This document shows positions 43,035 to 51,722 of a DNA stretch of 64,000 bases, one piece after another. The translations under genes were made by a program, and so were the position numbers. Numbering within the stretch: the stretch's first letter is position 1; the number at the start of each line of letters is the position of its first letter. Under the pieces are notes generated by a model. It saw nothing but the letters and a program-made list of their open reading frames with translations, did not search any database and was not told where the DNA came from. The stretch is from Mycolicibacterium grossiae (GTDB lineage Bacteria > Actinomycetota > Actinomycetes > Mycobacteriales > Mycobacteriaceae): assembly GCF_008329645.1 (NCBI RefSeq), contig NZ_CP043474.1:4836001-4900000 (forward strand), in the 5' to 3' direction.

Positions 43035-43940
43035 GTGACCCCGTCCGGCAACCGCGTGTGCGTGGTGGGCAGCGTCAACCTCGACCAGTCATTGCGGATG
43101 CGGGCGCTGCCCCGCCCGGGTGAGACGGTGCTGGCGTCGGAGACCTTGTGGGCGCCCGGCGGCAAGGGCGGCAACCAGGCGGTCGCCGCGGCACGCGCCG
43201 GTGCCCGCGTCGACCTCGTCGCGGCCCTCGGCGACGACGACGCCGCGGCGCGGCTGCGTGCCCACCTGACGGACAACGGCGTCGGCCTGGACGGCGTGCT
43301 GACCGTGCCCGGCCCGAGCGGCACCGCGGTGATCCTGCTCGACGACGCCGCCGAGAACTCGATCGTCGTCGCCCCGGGCGCCAACGGTCACCTGCACCTG
43401 TCGTCGGCGGGCACCCGTGAAGTCATCGGCGCGGCCGACGTGGTGCTGCTACAACTGGAGATCCCGATGGACACGGTGCTGGCCGCGGCGCGGCTGGCCC
43501 GCGAGGCCGGTGCGGTGGTGATCCTCAACGCCTCGCCCGCCGCCGAGCCCGCGGCGCTGACCGAACTCGCCCGGACGGTCGACGTCGTGGTGGTCAACGC
43601 CACCGAGGCCCGCCAGTGGCAGTGGCCCGTGCCGCATCTGATCGTCACCCGTGGCGCCGACGGCGTGGACCACGACGGACCGGACGGGCACGCCCACGTC
43701 GCGCCGCCTGCGGTCGAGCCCGTCGACACCACCGGCGCGGGCGACGTGTTCGCCGGCGTGCTGGCCGCCGACTGGCACCGCGGCCCGAGCGTGGCCGTGC
43801 GCCGCGCCTGCGTGGCCGGCGCGCTCGCCACCCTCGTCGCCGGCGCCGGTGACTGCGCCCCGACCGCCGCGGCGATCGACGCCGCGCTCGACCCGACCAC
43901 CGACGACGTACAGGCCCTCGACCACCCGGGAGATCCGTGA
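43035..43940 (+). CDS. rbsK: Ribokinase (PfkB family)
   Basis: A 301-residue PfkB-family sugar kinase, matching rbsK (Rv2436). The N-terminal GSVNLDQSLRM and GGKGGNQAVAAARAG are substrate-site motifs, and DTTGAGDVFAGVLA contains the catalytic aspartate. It phosphorylates ribose at O5. No ribose importer or repressor is adjacent. The GTG at 43035 follows TAGGG. Its TGA overlaps the start of the enoyl-CoA hydratase-like gene (GTGA). Confidence 0.88.
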   Translation: MTPSGNRVCVVGSVNLDQSLRMRALPRPGETVLASETLWAPGGKGGNQAVAAARAGARVDLVAALGDDDAAARLRAHLTDNGVGLDGVLTVPGPSGTAVILLDDAAENSIVVAPGANGHLHLSSAGTREVIGAADVVLLQLEIPMDTVLAAARLAREAGAVVILNASPAAEPAALTELARTVDVVVVNATEARQWQWPVPHLIVTRGADGVDHDGPDGHAHVAPPAVEPVDTTGAGDVFAGVLAADWHRGPSVAVRRACVAGALATLVAGAGDCAPTAAAIDAALDPTTDDVQALDHPGDP

Positions 43941-44779
43941 CCGACACCGTGACTCACACCGCACCGCACACGCCGCGCCCGCCCGAGGGCGACTGGCTGG
44001 GTACGCCGTTCCTGCGCTTCGAACGTCGGGGACCGTTCGGGGTGGTCACCCTCGACCGTCCCGAGGCGCGCAACGCGATGACCCCGGCGATGTACTTCGG
44101 CATCCGGTACGCGGTGACGCACGTGGAGGCCGACCCGGATCTGGCCGGCCTGCTGATCACCGGCACCGGTGACGTCTTCGCGCCCGGCGGCGACCTCGGC
44201 GGCGGCGACGGCAGCGACGACTGGATGAGCTTCGGCCCGGCGCTGTCCATGGACGTCACGCCGTTCGAGACGTTGCGGCAGTCGGTCAAGCCGGTGGTGT
44301 CGGCGGTCAACGGCCTGTGCCAGGGCGGGGGCCTGCAGATCGCCATCTGCAGCGACATGGCGGTGGTCAGCGACCGAGCGACGTTCCGGGTGCCGGAGCT
44401 GTACCGCGGAATCGCCGACACCTACTACAGCCAGATGCTGGCCCGGGTGATCGGGCCCGTACGCACCCGCGACCTGATGTTCACCGGCCGCACGCTGACC
44501 GCGGCGGAAGCCGCCGAGTGGGGCATGGTGGCGCGGGTGGTGCCCCACGACGACCTGGACGCGGCCGCCCGCGAGGTGCTCGCCCAGTGCTGCCGGACCG
44601 CGCCCAAGGCGCGCGCGGTGGTGAAGTCCAGCCTCGACAACTACCTGGGTCTCTACGACCGGATCGGCATGAAGGCCTCCTACGGCGGCGCCGAGGCGGT
44701 CGAGGGCTTCGTCGCCTTCAAGGAGCGCCGGTCCCCCGACTGGGTGCATCCAGACCTGCGTACCGACGGCCGTCTCTGA
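43937..44779 (+). CDS. Crotonase/enoyl-CoA hydratase-family protein
   Basis: A 280-residue crotonase-fold protein. VVTLDRPEARNAMTPAMY, GTGDVFAPGGDLGG (oxyanion hole) and CQGGGLQIAICSDMAVV are visible. One catalytic-type glutamate is in FRVPELYRG, while the position of the second hydratase glutamate reads GIADTYY, so hydratase activity is uncertain and isomerase or hydrolase activity is possible. The GTG start overlaps rbsK by four bases. A downstream convergent GntR gene may regulate it. Confidence 0.87.
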   Translation: MTDTVTHTAPHTPRPPEGDWLGTPFLRFERRGPFGVVTLDRPEARNAMTPAMYFGIRYAVTHVEADPDLAGLLITGTGDVFAPGGDLGGGDGSDDWMSFGPALSMDVTPFETLRQSVKPVVSAVNGLCQGGGLQIAICSDMAVVSDRATFRVPELYRGIADTYYSQMLARVIGPVRTRDLMFTGRTLTAAEAAEWGMVARVVPHDDLDAAAREVLAQCCRTAPKARAVVKSSLDNYLGLYDRIGMKASYGGAEAVEGFVAFKERRSPDWVHPDLRTDGRL

Positions 44780-44785
44780 CGGCCG

Positions 44786-44802
44786 TCTGACGGCCGGTCA
44801 GA
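44786..44802. terminator. Palindrome between convergent crotonase and GntR genes
   Basis: TCTGACGGCCGGTCAGA has six-base complementary arms and sits seven bases after the crotonase stop, overlapping the last codons of the convergent GntR gene. It may serve as a short bidirectional terminator, though there is no T-tract. Confidence 0.35.
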
Positions 44803-45604
44803 CCGTCGGCCGCCGCACGTCGTGGGCGATGCCCATGCCGGTCCCGGCGGAGAACTCGGCGGCGGTCTGGCTGAGCAGTACGCGACTCCTGCTGGGCGAC
44901 ATGGCGATCGACAACAGGTGATGCGGCCGCCCGCCCGCGTGCGCCACGGTGTTCACCCGGATCACCGCCGCCCCGATGGCCGTGCCGAGCAGCGCCGCGA
45001 TGCGCGGCCCCGCGACCTCCGCCGACAACTCGTGGTCCAGCCCGTCGAGGCCGACGCCGGCGCCGTAGAGCAACTGGTAGAGCGGCGCACCCGCGAGCGC
45101 GTCGGCACTCAGCCGCGCCTCGAGGGTCGCGGGCAGCCACGCCTCGGTGAGCATCAACGGTTCGGAGGTGCTGCGCTCGCGCCGCAACCGCAGCACGTGC
45201 AAGGCTGCCTCGGCGTGCCCGAGGCGGCTCGCCACGGCGACGGGCGGTTGCCGGACGCCGAACTCGAGCACCTCGACCTCGGTCTCGAACTCCACCTGCC
45301 GCAACTCGTCGAGATAGGAGCGGGTGGGGTCGTGCCCGCGCCGTGTGGCGGTGTCGGTGACGAACGACCCGACGCCGTGGCGGCGCTCGATCATCCCGGC
45401 GTCGACGAGGTCGGCCAGCGCGCGGCGCACGGTGATGCGCGAGACGCCGAACTGCCGACACAGCTCCTGCTCGGTCGGCAGTGCCTCACCGGCCGCCACC
45501 GCTCCGCGGGCGATCTCGTCGTGCAGGACCAGGAACAGCTGCCGGTGCAGCGGCACGCCGGCGGCGGCGCTGACCAGCGCCTCGCCCCCGCCGAGTTCGG
45601 ACAT
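44798..45604 (-). CDS. GntR/HutC-family transcriptional regulator
   Basis: A 268-residue regulator. The N-terminal winged helix has LPTEQELCRQFGVSRITVRRAL, read as LPTEQELCRQFGVSRITV, and the C-terminal UTRA effector domain spans about 95-255 (RERSTSEPLMLTEAWLP, RVNTVAHAGGRPHHLLSIAM read in part). HutC-family members sense small metabolites such as urocanate, sugars or fatty acids. It is convergent with the crotonase gene and 49 bases upstream of the nadE stop on the same strand. Its target is unknown. Confidence 0.9.
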   Translation of the reverse strand: MSELGGGEALVSAAAGVPLHRQLFLVLHDEIARGAVAAGEALPTEQELCRQFGVSRITVRRALADLVDAGMIERRHGVGSFVTDTATRRGHDPTRSYLDELRQVEFETEVEVLEFGVRQPPVAVASRLGHAEAALHVLRLRRERSTSEPLMLTEAWLPATLEARLSADALAGAPLYQLLYGAGVGLDGLDHELSAEVAGPRIAALLGTAIGAAVIRVNTVAHAGGRPHHLLSIAMSPSRSRVLLSQTAAEFSAGTGMGIAHDVRRPTV

Positions 45605-45653
45605 CGCGGTGATCTTCGCACGGCCACCGCCGGCGCGTCCGGCGCTCGCGGAG

Positions 45654-47696
45654 TCAGGACTCGGGGATCTCCCGTTCGATCTCGTCGAGCCAGGTGCGGG
45701 CGGACATGTCCGACGGTGCGCGCCAGTCGCCGCGCGGGCTCAGGGCGCCGCCCGCCGACACCTTCGGACCGTTGGGCAGCGCCGAGCGCTTGAACTGGCT
45801 GAAGGAGTAGAACCGCTGCACGAAGACGGTGAGCCAGCGCCGGATCTCGGCGAGGTCGTAGGACGGCCGCTCGTCCTCGGGGAAGCCCGCCGGCCAGTCG
45901 CCGTGCGACACGTCGTGCCACGCGTGCCATGCCAGGAACGCCACCTTGGACGGTCGGAATCCGAAGCGCAGCACCTGGAACAATGAGAAGTCCTGTAGCG
46001 CATACGGTCCCACCTTCGCCTGGCTGCTCTGCACCTCCTCGTCCTCGCCGGCGGGCACCAGTTCGGGGGTGATTTCGGTGTCGAGCACCGACTGCAGGAT
46101 GCCGTTCACGGTGTCGTCGAACTGGCCCGACGAGACGACCCAGCGGATCAGGTGCTGGATGAGCGTCTTCGGCACGCCGCCGTTGACGTTGTAGTGCGAC
46201 ATCTGGTCGCCGACGCCGTAGGTCGACCAGCCCAGCGCCAGCTCGGACAGATCGCCGGTGCCCAGCACGATGCCGCCACGCTGGTTGGCGAGCCGGAACA
46301 GGTAGTCGGTGCGCAACCCCGCCTGCACGTTCTCGAACGTGACGTCGTAGACCTTCTCGCCGCGGGCGAAGGGGTGATCCATCTCGGTCAGCATCAGCGA
46401 GGCGGTGTCGCGGATGTCGATCTCGGCGAACGTCACGCCGAGCGCCTCGCTGAGCGCGATCGCGTTGCCCTTGGTGCGGTCGCCGGTGGCGAAGCCCGGC
46501 AGGGTGAAGGCGAGGATGTCGCTGCGCGGCCGACCTTCGCGGTCCATCGCCTTGGCCGCCACGATCAGGGCGTGGGTGGAGTCGAGTCCGCCCGAGGCGC
46601 CGATGACGATCTTCGGGTACTGCAGCGCCCGCAGCCGCTGTTCCAGCCCGGACACCTGGATGTTGTAGGCCTCGTAGCAATCCCGTTGCAGCCGTTCGGC
46701 ATCGGACGGTACGAACGGGAAGCGCTCGACCTCGCGGCGCAGGCCGATGTCGTCGGTGGGCGGATCGACGGTGAAGTCGATGCGACGGTAGGCGTCGAGG
46801 CGTTCGCCGTGGTGGCGCCGATTGTCGTCGAAGGTGCCCATCCGGATGCGTTCGGCGCGCAGCAGTTCGGTGTCCACGTCGGCGATCGAGCGGCGCTCGC
46901 CCTTCGGGAAGCGCTCGGACTCGGCGAGCAGCACGCCGTTCTCGTAGATCATGGTCTGGCCGTCCCAGGCGAGGTCGGTCGTCGACTCCCCCTCGCCCGC
47001 CGCGGCGTACACGTAGGCCGCCAGGCAGCGCGACGACGCCGACTTGGCCAGCAATTGGCGATCGTCGGCGCGGCCGATGGTGATGGGGCTGCCGGACAGG
47101 TTGGCCAGCACGGTGGCACCGGCGAGGGCGGCTTCGGCGCTCGGCGGGACCGGTACCCACATGTCCTCGCACACCTCGACGTGTAGCACGAAGCTGGGGA
47201 GGTCAGTCGCGGTGAACAGCAGGTCCGGCCCGAACGGGACGTCGGCGGCCCCCACGCGGATGGTGCCGCGGACGTCGTCGCCGGGTGCGATCTGCCTGCG
47301 CTCGTAGAACTCCCGGTAGGTGGGCAGGTAGGACTTCGGCACGACGCCCAGCACGACGCCGCGGTGGATCACGACGGCGGTGTTGTAGATCCGGTTGCGG
47401 TGACGCAGCGGGGCGCCGACCACGAGCACCGGCAGCAGCCCCGCCGAGGCGGCGACGATGTCGGCGATCGCCCGTTCCACGGCGTCGAGCAGGCCCTCCT
47501 GCAGCAGGATGTCCTCGATGGAGTAGCCGCACAGCGTCAGCTCCGGGAACACCGCGAGCGCGACGCCGTCGGCATCGCACTCCCGTGCCAGCCCCAGCAC
47601 GGTCTCGGCGTTGGCGGCCGGATCGGCGAGCGTCGTGTGGTGCGTGCACGCGGCCACCCGCACGAAGCCGTGCCGGTAGGCGGAATAGAAGCTCAT
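45654..47696 (-). CDS. nadE: Glutamine-dependent NAD+ synthetase
   Basis: A 680-residue two-domain enzyme that amidates NaAD to NAD+ with glutamine nitrogen. The nitrilase-like glutaminase domain has E52 in FPELTLCGYS, the lysine in VVPKSYLPTY and C176 in VEVCEDMW. The synthetase domain has the ATP-binding SGGLDSTHALIV, and FENVQAGLRTDYLFRLANQ further on. Length and sequence match mycobacterial NadE (Rv2438c, 679 residues). The ATG at 47696 was chosen by that match; the ribosome site is weak. Confidence 0.97.
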   Translation of the reverse strand: MSFYSAYRHGFVRVAACTHHTTLADPAANAETVLGLARECDADGVALAVFPELTLCGYSIEDILLQEGLLDAVERAIADIVAASAGLLPVLVVGAPLRHRNRIYNTAVVIHRGVVLGVVPKSYLPTYREFYERRQIAPGDDVRGTIRVGAADVPFGPDLLFTATDLPSFVLHVEVCEDMWVPVPPSAEAALAGATVLANLSGSPITIGRADDRQLLAKSASSRCLAAYVYAAAGEGESTTDLAWDGQTMIYENGVLLAESERFPKGERRSIADVDTELLRAERIRMGTFDDNRRHHGERLDAYRRIDFTVDPPTDDIGLRREVERFPFVPSDAERLQRDCYEAYNIQVSGLEQRLRALQYPKIVIGASGGLDSTHALIVAAKAMDREGRPRSDILAFTLPGFATGDRTKGNAIALSEALGVTFAEIDIRDTASLMLTEMDHPFARGEKVYDVTFENVQAGLRTDYLFRLANQRGGIVLGTGDLSELALGWSTYGVGDQMSHYNVNGGVPKTLIQHLIRWVVSSGQFDDTVNGILQSVLDTEITPELVPAGEDEEVQSSQAKVGPYALQDFSLFQVLRFGFRPSKVAFLAWHAWHDVSHGDWPAGFPEDERPSYDLAEIRRWLTVFVQRFYSFSQFKRSALPNGPKVSAGGALSPRGDWRAPSDMSARTWLDEIEREIPES

Positions 47697-47785
47697 GGGG
47701 TCATTCTTGCCCGAATCGACGGCGCTCAAGCAGCAGCATCGCGGGCGAAACGGGGCACCGCCGGCGCACGCCTACCCTGGATGGG

Positions 47786-48616
47786 GTGGAAGGTCCCGAA
47801 CTGCTGCGCGTGCTCGCAGGTCAGCGCGTCGCGGTGCTGACCGGCGCAGGCATGTCGACCGACTCCGGCATCCCCGACTACCGCGGACCGGACTCACCGC
47901 CTGCCAACCCGATGACGATCCGCCAGTTCACCTCCGATGCCACGTTCCGGCAGCGGTACTGGGCGCGCAACCACGTCGGGTGGCGGCACATGGCCGCCAC
48001 CCTGCCCAACGCCGGGCACCGCGCGCTGGCGGCACTCGAACGCGCCGGCGTGGTGACCGGGGTGATCACCCAGAACGTCGACCTGCTGCACACCAAGGCC
48101 GGGAGCCGCAACGTCGTCGACCTGCACGGGACGTACGCCCGCGTGGTGTGCCTGACGTGCGACTTCGCGATGTCGCGCGCCGACCTGGCCGATCAGCTCG
48201 AGGCCCTCAATCCCGGCTTCCTGGAGCGCGCCGAGCGGCTCGGGGGCATCGCCGTGGCGCCCGACGCCGACGCCACCGTGGACGACACCGCCTCGTTCCG
48301 CTTCCTGGACTGCCCGCAGTGCGGCGGCATGCTCAAACCCGACATCGTGTACTTCGGCGAGAGCGTCCCGAAACCGCGAGTGGCGCAGGCGTACTCGATC
48401 GTCGACGACGCCGACGCGCTGTTGGTGGCCGGCTCGTCGCTGACGGTGTTCTCCGGCCTGCGCTTCGTCCGGCACGCCGCCGCGGCGGGCAAGCCGATCG
48501 CGATCCTCAACCGCGGCGCCACCCGCGGTGACGCGCTGGCGACGGTGAAGGTGCACGGCGGGTGCTCGGAGCTGCTGGCGCTGCTCGCCGACGAGCTGGC
48601 GCTGCCGACCGGCTAG
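47786..48616 (+). CDS. SIR2-family NAD-dependent protein deacylase
   Basis: A 276-residue sirtuin. NAD-binding motifs are VLTGAGMSTDSGIPDYRG at 17-34 and TQNVDLLHTKAG at about 94-105. The catalytic histidine is in DLHGTYARVVCLTC, and two CxxC pairs (VCLTC, DCPQC) bind zinc. The sequence resembles SIRT4-like (class II) enzymes, so lysine deacylation or ADP-ribosylation are possible. The GTG at 47786 starts the conserved region. It diverges from nadE, an NAD-producing gene, and converges with a cytochrome P450 gene sharing CTAG. Confidence 0.9.
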   Translation: MEGPELLRVLAGQRVAVLTGAGMSTDSGIPDYRGPDSPPANPMTIRQFTSDATFRQRYWARNHVGWRHMAATLPNAGHRALAALERAGVVTGVITQNVDLLHTKAGSRNVVDLHGTYARVVCLTCDFAMSRADLADQLEALNPGFLERAERLGGIAVAPDADATVDDTASFRFLDCPQCGGMLKPDIVYFGESVPKPRVAQAYSIVDDADALLVAGSSLTVFSGLRFVRHAAAAGKPIAILNRGATRGDALATVKVHGGCSELLALLADELALPTG

Positions 48617-49887
48617 AACGTCACCGGCATCGCACGGATGGCGTGCACGAAGTTCCCGCGCAGGTAATCGGGCTCGCCGGCCGTGATGCCGGGCAGCTGG
48701 GTGAGCAGTTCGCCGAGCATCGCCCGCAGCTGGGCGCGCGCCACGTGCGCCCCGAGGCAGAAGTGCCGTCCGCCGCCGCCGAACCCGACGTGGGGGTTGG
48801 GCTTGCGGGCGAGGTCGAGCCGGTGCGGCGCCTCGAAGACGTCGGTGTCGAAGTTGCCGGACGCGTAGAACATCACCACCTTCTCCCCCGCCGCGATCCG
48901 CCGGCCGCCGAGTTCGCAGTCGACCGCCGCGGTGCGCCGGAACGTCATGACGGGGGTCGCCCAGCGGACGAACTCCTCCACGGCCGTGCCGATCCGGTCG
49001 TCGAAGTCCGCGAGCAGCCAGCGGCGCTGGTCGTCGAAGTCGGTGAGCGCGCGGACGGCGTGGCTGATCGTCTGCCGGGTGGTGTCGTTGCCGGCGACCG
49101 CCAGCAACACGAAGAACGCCGCCACCTCGGCGTCGGTGAGGCGGTCACCGTCCACCTCGGCGTGCACCAGGGCGCTGATCAGGTCGTCGCCCGGGTGGGC
49201 GCGCCGGTCGGCGGCCAGGGCCCCGGCCACCTGGTGCAGGTACATCTGGCTCCCGACCAGGACCTCCAGCGGGTTGCGGCCGGCGAGATAGGCCGGATCG
49301 CCCCAGGAGACCAGCGCGTCGGCAGCATGCGCGACCTGGGTGCGCTCGGAGGCCGGGATGCCGACCATGTCGGCGAGGGTGCGGATCGGGAGTTCCTTGG
49401 CGCAGTGCTCGACGAGGTCGGCACCGCTGCCCGCCGCACGCAGTTCATCGACGATGGCGCGGGCGTTGGCCTGGATCGAGTCCTCGATGCGCCGCACCTG
49501 TCGCGGGGTGAACGCCGCGTGCGCCACCTTCCGGAGCATGGTGTGCCGCGGCGCGTCCATGGCCAGGAAGGACTGCGACGCCTCGAGCAGCTCCTCGGGC
49601 ACGGTCTCGAACAGCACGCCCTTTCCGGAGAGGAACGTCTCGCTGTCCCGGCTGACGGCGACGATGTCGGCGTGCCGGGTGACCGCCCAGTAACCGCGGT
49701 CCTCGGGGTCGTGCATCAGCGCGTCCTCGACCGGCGGATGCCAGCTGACCGGGCGTTCGGCACGCAGGACGGCGAAGGACTGCTCGCGCTGCGCGGCCGT
49801 CGTCGACCAGAACCGCCGTGACGAAAGGTCCACGGGGTCGTACTGGCGGTCCCCGGCAGCAGCCGGTGTGAGCGACGTCACGGTCAT
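48613..49887 (-). CDS. Cytochrome P450
   Basis: A 424-residue soluble P450. The I-helix motif is AGNDTTRQTISHA, the K-helix ExxR lies in VEEFVRWATP, and the heme loop is FGGGGRHFCLGAHVARAQL with the axial cysteine near 376. The overall pattern (SFLAMDAPRHTMLRKV, WGDPAYLAGRNP) is like the mycobacterial CYP124/125/142-type group that oxidises sterols or branched lipids; exact subfamily is not assigned. No ferredoxin is adjacent. It is divergent from a TetR gene with a dyad between them. Confidence 0.93.
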   Translation of the reverse strand: MTVTSLTPAAAGDRQYDPVDLSSRRFWSTTAAQREQSFAVLRAERPVSWHPPVEDALMHDPEDRGYWAVTRHADIVAVSRDSETFLSGKGVLFETVPEELLEASQSFLAMDAPRHTMLRKVAHAAFTPRQVRRIEDSIQANARAIVDELRAAGSGADLVEHCAKELPIRTLADMVGIPASERTQVAHAADALVSWGDPAYLAGRNPLEVLVGSQMYLHQVAGALAADRRAHPGDDLISALVHAEVDGDRLTDAEVAAFFVLLAVAGNDTTRQTISHAVRALTDFDDQRRWLLADFDDRIGTAVEEFVRWATPVMTFRRTAAVDCELGGRRIAAGEKVVMFYASGNFDTDVFEAPHRLDLARKPNPHVGFGGGGRHFCLGAHVARAQLRAMLGELLTQLPGITAGEPDYLRGNFVHAIRAMPVTF

Positions 49888-49903
49888 GACTCCGACGCTA
49901 CGT

Positions 49904-49920
49904 CTAGACAGTGTGTCCAG
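49904..49920. promoter_or_regulatory. Probable TetR operator between the P450 and tetR genes
   Basis: CTAGACA-GTG-TGTCCAG is a dyad with 6 of 7 complementary positions, centred between the divergent starts at 49887 and 49954. The location is ideal for autorepression and P450 control by the adjacent TetR protein. Confidence 0.6.
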
Positions 49921-49953
49921 TCAAGCGCAGGAGGCGGTGACTACCCTGAATGG

Positions 49954-50583
49954 ATGCCGTCCGTGACGCGTCGCACGCAGGCCACCCGGCAGGAACGCCG
50001 GGAGCGGATCGAGCGGCAGCTGTTGGACGCCACCGAGCGGTTGATGAGCCACGGCACGAGCTTCACCGAACTCAGCGTCGACCGGCTGGCCACCGAGGCA
50101 GGCATCTCGCGTGCGAGCTTCTACGTCTACTTCGAGGACAAGGGCCACCTGCTGCGCCGGCTGGCGGGCCAGGTGTTCGGCGATCTCGCCGACGGTGCGG
50201 AGCGCTGGTGGAGCGTCGCCGACCGCCGCGATCCCGCCGACGCCCATGCCGCGCTGACCGCGATCGTCGCCGCCTATCGCACCCATCAGCCGCTGCTGAT
50301 CGCGCTGAGCGAGATGTCGGCGTACGACCCGCAGGTCGGGTCCACCTACGCCGACCTCATGACGCGCATCGCCGAGCGGTTGACGGCGGTCATCCGTCAG
50401 GGCCAGCAGGAGGGCACCATCCGCCGCGAGCTGATCGCGGAGTCGACGGCCGTCACGCTGACCTGGATGGTCGAGCGCGCCTGCCAGCAGAGCCTGCCCG
50501 GCCGTCCGTCGTCGCACGATGCCGAGTTGGCCGACACCCTGACCCAGATCATCTGGGCGGCGCTCTATCTGGAGAAGCCCTAG
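49954..50583 (+). CDS. TetR-family transcriptional regulator
   Basis: A 209-residue TetR regulator. The N-terminal helix-turn-helix reads LSVDRLATEAGISRASFYVYFEDKG, in parts LSVDRLATEAGI and SRASFYVYFEDKG; the rest is the helical ligand domain. It probably represses itself and the divergent P450 through the dyad at 49904-49920, with a lipid-like inducer (inference). The ATG at 49954 is the only in-frame start; AGGAGG at 49928 is far for a ribosome site. An ATG at 49950 opens a different, spurious frame. It ends tail-to-tail with proB, sharing CTAG. Confidence 0.9.
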   Translation: MPSVTRRTQATRQERRERIERQLLDATERLMSHGTSFTELSVDRLATEAGISRASFYVYFEDKGHLLRRLAGQVFGDLADGAERWWSVADRRDPADAHAALTAIVAAYRTHQPLLIALSEMSAYDPQVGSTYADLMTRIAERLTAVIRQGQQEGTIRRELIAESTAVTLTWMVERACQQSLPGRPSSHDAELADTLTQIIWAALYLEKP

Positions 50584-51722
50584 ATTGCGACGAGGTCGTC
50601 GGCGTGCACGGCGGGCCGGCGCATATCCGCCGGGAGGTCCGCGGTGGACCGGCCGATGACCTTCGCCAGTTCACCGGCTTCGTAGGCGACCACCCCGCGC
50701 GCGACGGTCTCGTCGTCCGGGCCGCGCAGGTCGACGACGTCGCCGCCGTGGAACCGACCGGAGACCGCGGTGATCCCGACGGCCAGCAGCGATCGGCGCT
50801 GACCCACCACCGCGCGCACCGCACCGGCGTCGAGGGTGAGGACACCTGCCGACTCCGCGGCGTAGCGCACCCAGAACCGACGCGCCGACATCCGCTCGGA
50901 CCGCGGCGCGAACACGGTGCCCACCGACGCGTCGGCCAGCGCGGTCGGCGCGTCCGCCGCGGCGGCCAGCAGCACCGGGACGCCCGCGTCCGCGGCGAGC
51001 AACGCCGAGGAGAGCTTGGACGCCATGCCGCCGGTGCCGAGCCGACTGCCGCCGCCGGCGACCACGCCGTCGAGGTCGTCGGGCGCGGCCACCTCCGGGA
51101 TGAAGCGCGCCGGGGCCTCCGGCGTCGCCTTGCGGGGGTCGCCGTCGTAGAGGCCGTCGATGTCACTCAGCAGGATGAGTGCGTCCGCGCCGACGAGGTG
51201 CGCGACCAGTGCGGAGAGCCGGTCGTTGTCGCCGAAGCGGATCTCGTTGGTGGCGACGGTGTCGTTCTCGTTGACGATCGCGACGGCGTGCAGCGCCCGC
51301 AACCGGTCGAGGGTGCGCTGGGCATTGTTGTGCTGCACCCGCATCGAGATGTCGTGGGCCGTCAGCAGCACCTGGCCGACGGTGCGCTGGTAGCGACCGA
51401 ACGCCGCGCTCCAGGCGTTGACCAGAGCGACCTGTCCGACGCTGGCCGCCGCCTGCTTGGTGGCCAGGTCGGACGGTCGGCGGGTGAGACCCAGAGGTTC
51501 CATGCCGGCGGCGATGGCACCGGACGACACGATCACGACGTCGGAGCCCGCCTTCATCCGTGACTCGATCGCGTCGGCGAGGGTCGCGAGCCGGCCCGCG
51601 TCGAACGCGCCCGAGGCATCGGTGAGCGCCGTCGTGCCGATCTTCACGACGACGCTGCGCGCCGTCCGCACCGCCTCACGGTGCGTGGACCGCTGCAGAC
51701 CGTCGTGCGCCACGCTCGTCAC
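50580..51722 (-). CDS. proB: Glutamate 5-kinase
   Basis: A 380-residue ProB, which phosphorylates glutamate in the first step of proline synthesis. The amino-acid-kinase domain has VVVKIGTTALTD, DVVIVSSGAIAAGM, GGSRLGTGGMASKL and LLSDIDGLYDGDP. A C-terminal PUA domain begins near 285 (GVLTLDAGAVRAVV). The GTG start at 51722 overlaps the obg stop by four bases, so it follows rplU-rpmA-obg in one operon. It converges with the TetR gene. Confidence 0.97.
   Translation of the reverse strand: MTSVAHDGLQRSTHREAVRTARSVVVKIGTTALTDASGAFDAGRLATLADAIESRMKAGSDVVIVSSGAIAAGMEPLGLTRRPSDLATKQAAASVGQVALVNAWSAAFGRYQRTVGQVLLTAHDISMRVQHNNAQRTLDRLRALHAVAIVNENDTVATNEIRFGDNDRLSALVAHLVGADALILLSDIDGLYDGDPRKATPEAPARFIPEVAAPDDLDGVVAGGGSRLGTGGMASKLSSALLAADAGVPVLLAAAADAPTALADASVGTVFAPRSERMSARRFWVRYAAESAGVLTLDAGAVRAVVGQRRSLLAVGITAVSGRFHGGDVVDLRGPDDETVARGVVAYEAGELAKVIGRSTADLPADMRRPAVHADDLVAI

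Noticed and set aside
49950..51563. A 537-codon plus-strand frame starting four bases before tetR
   Set aside because: It is out of frame with the clear TetR protein and then runs antisense to proB; it has no domain signature.
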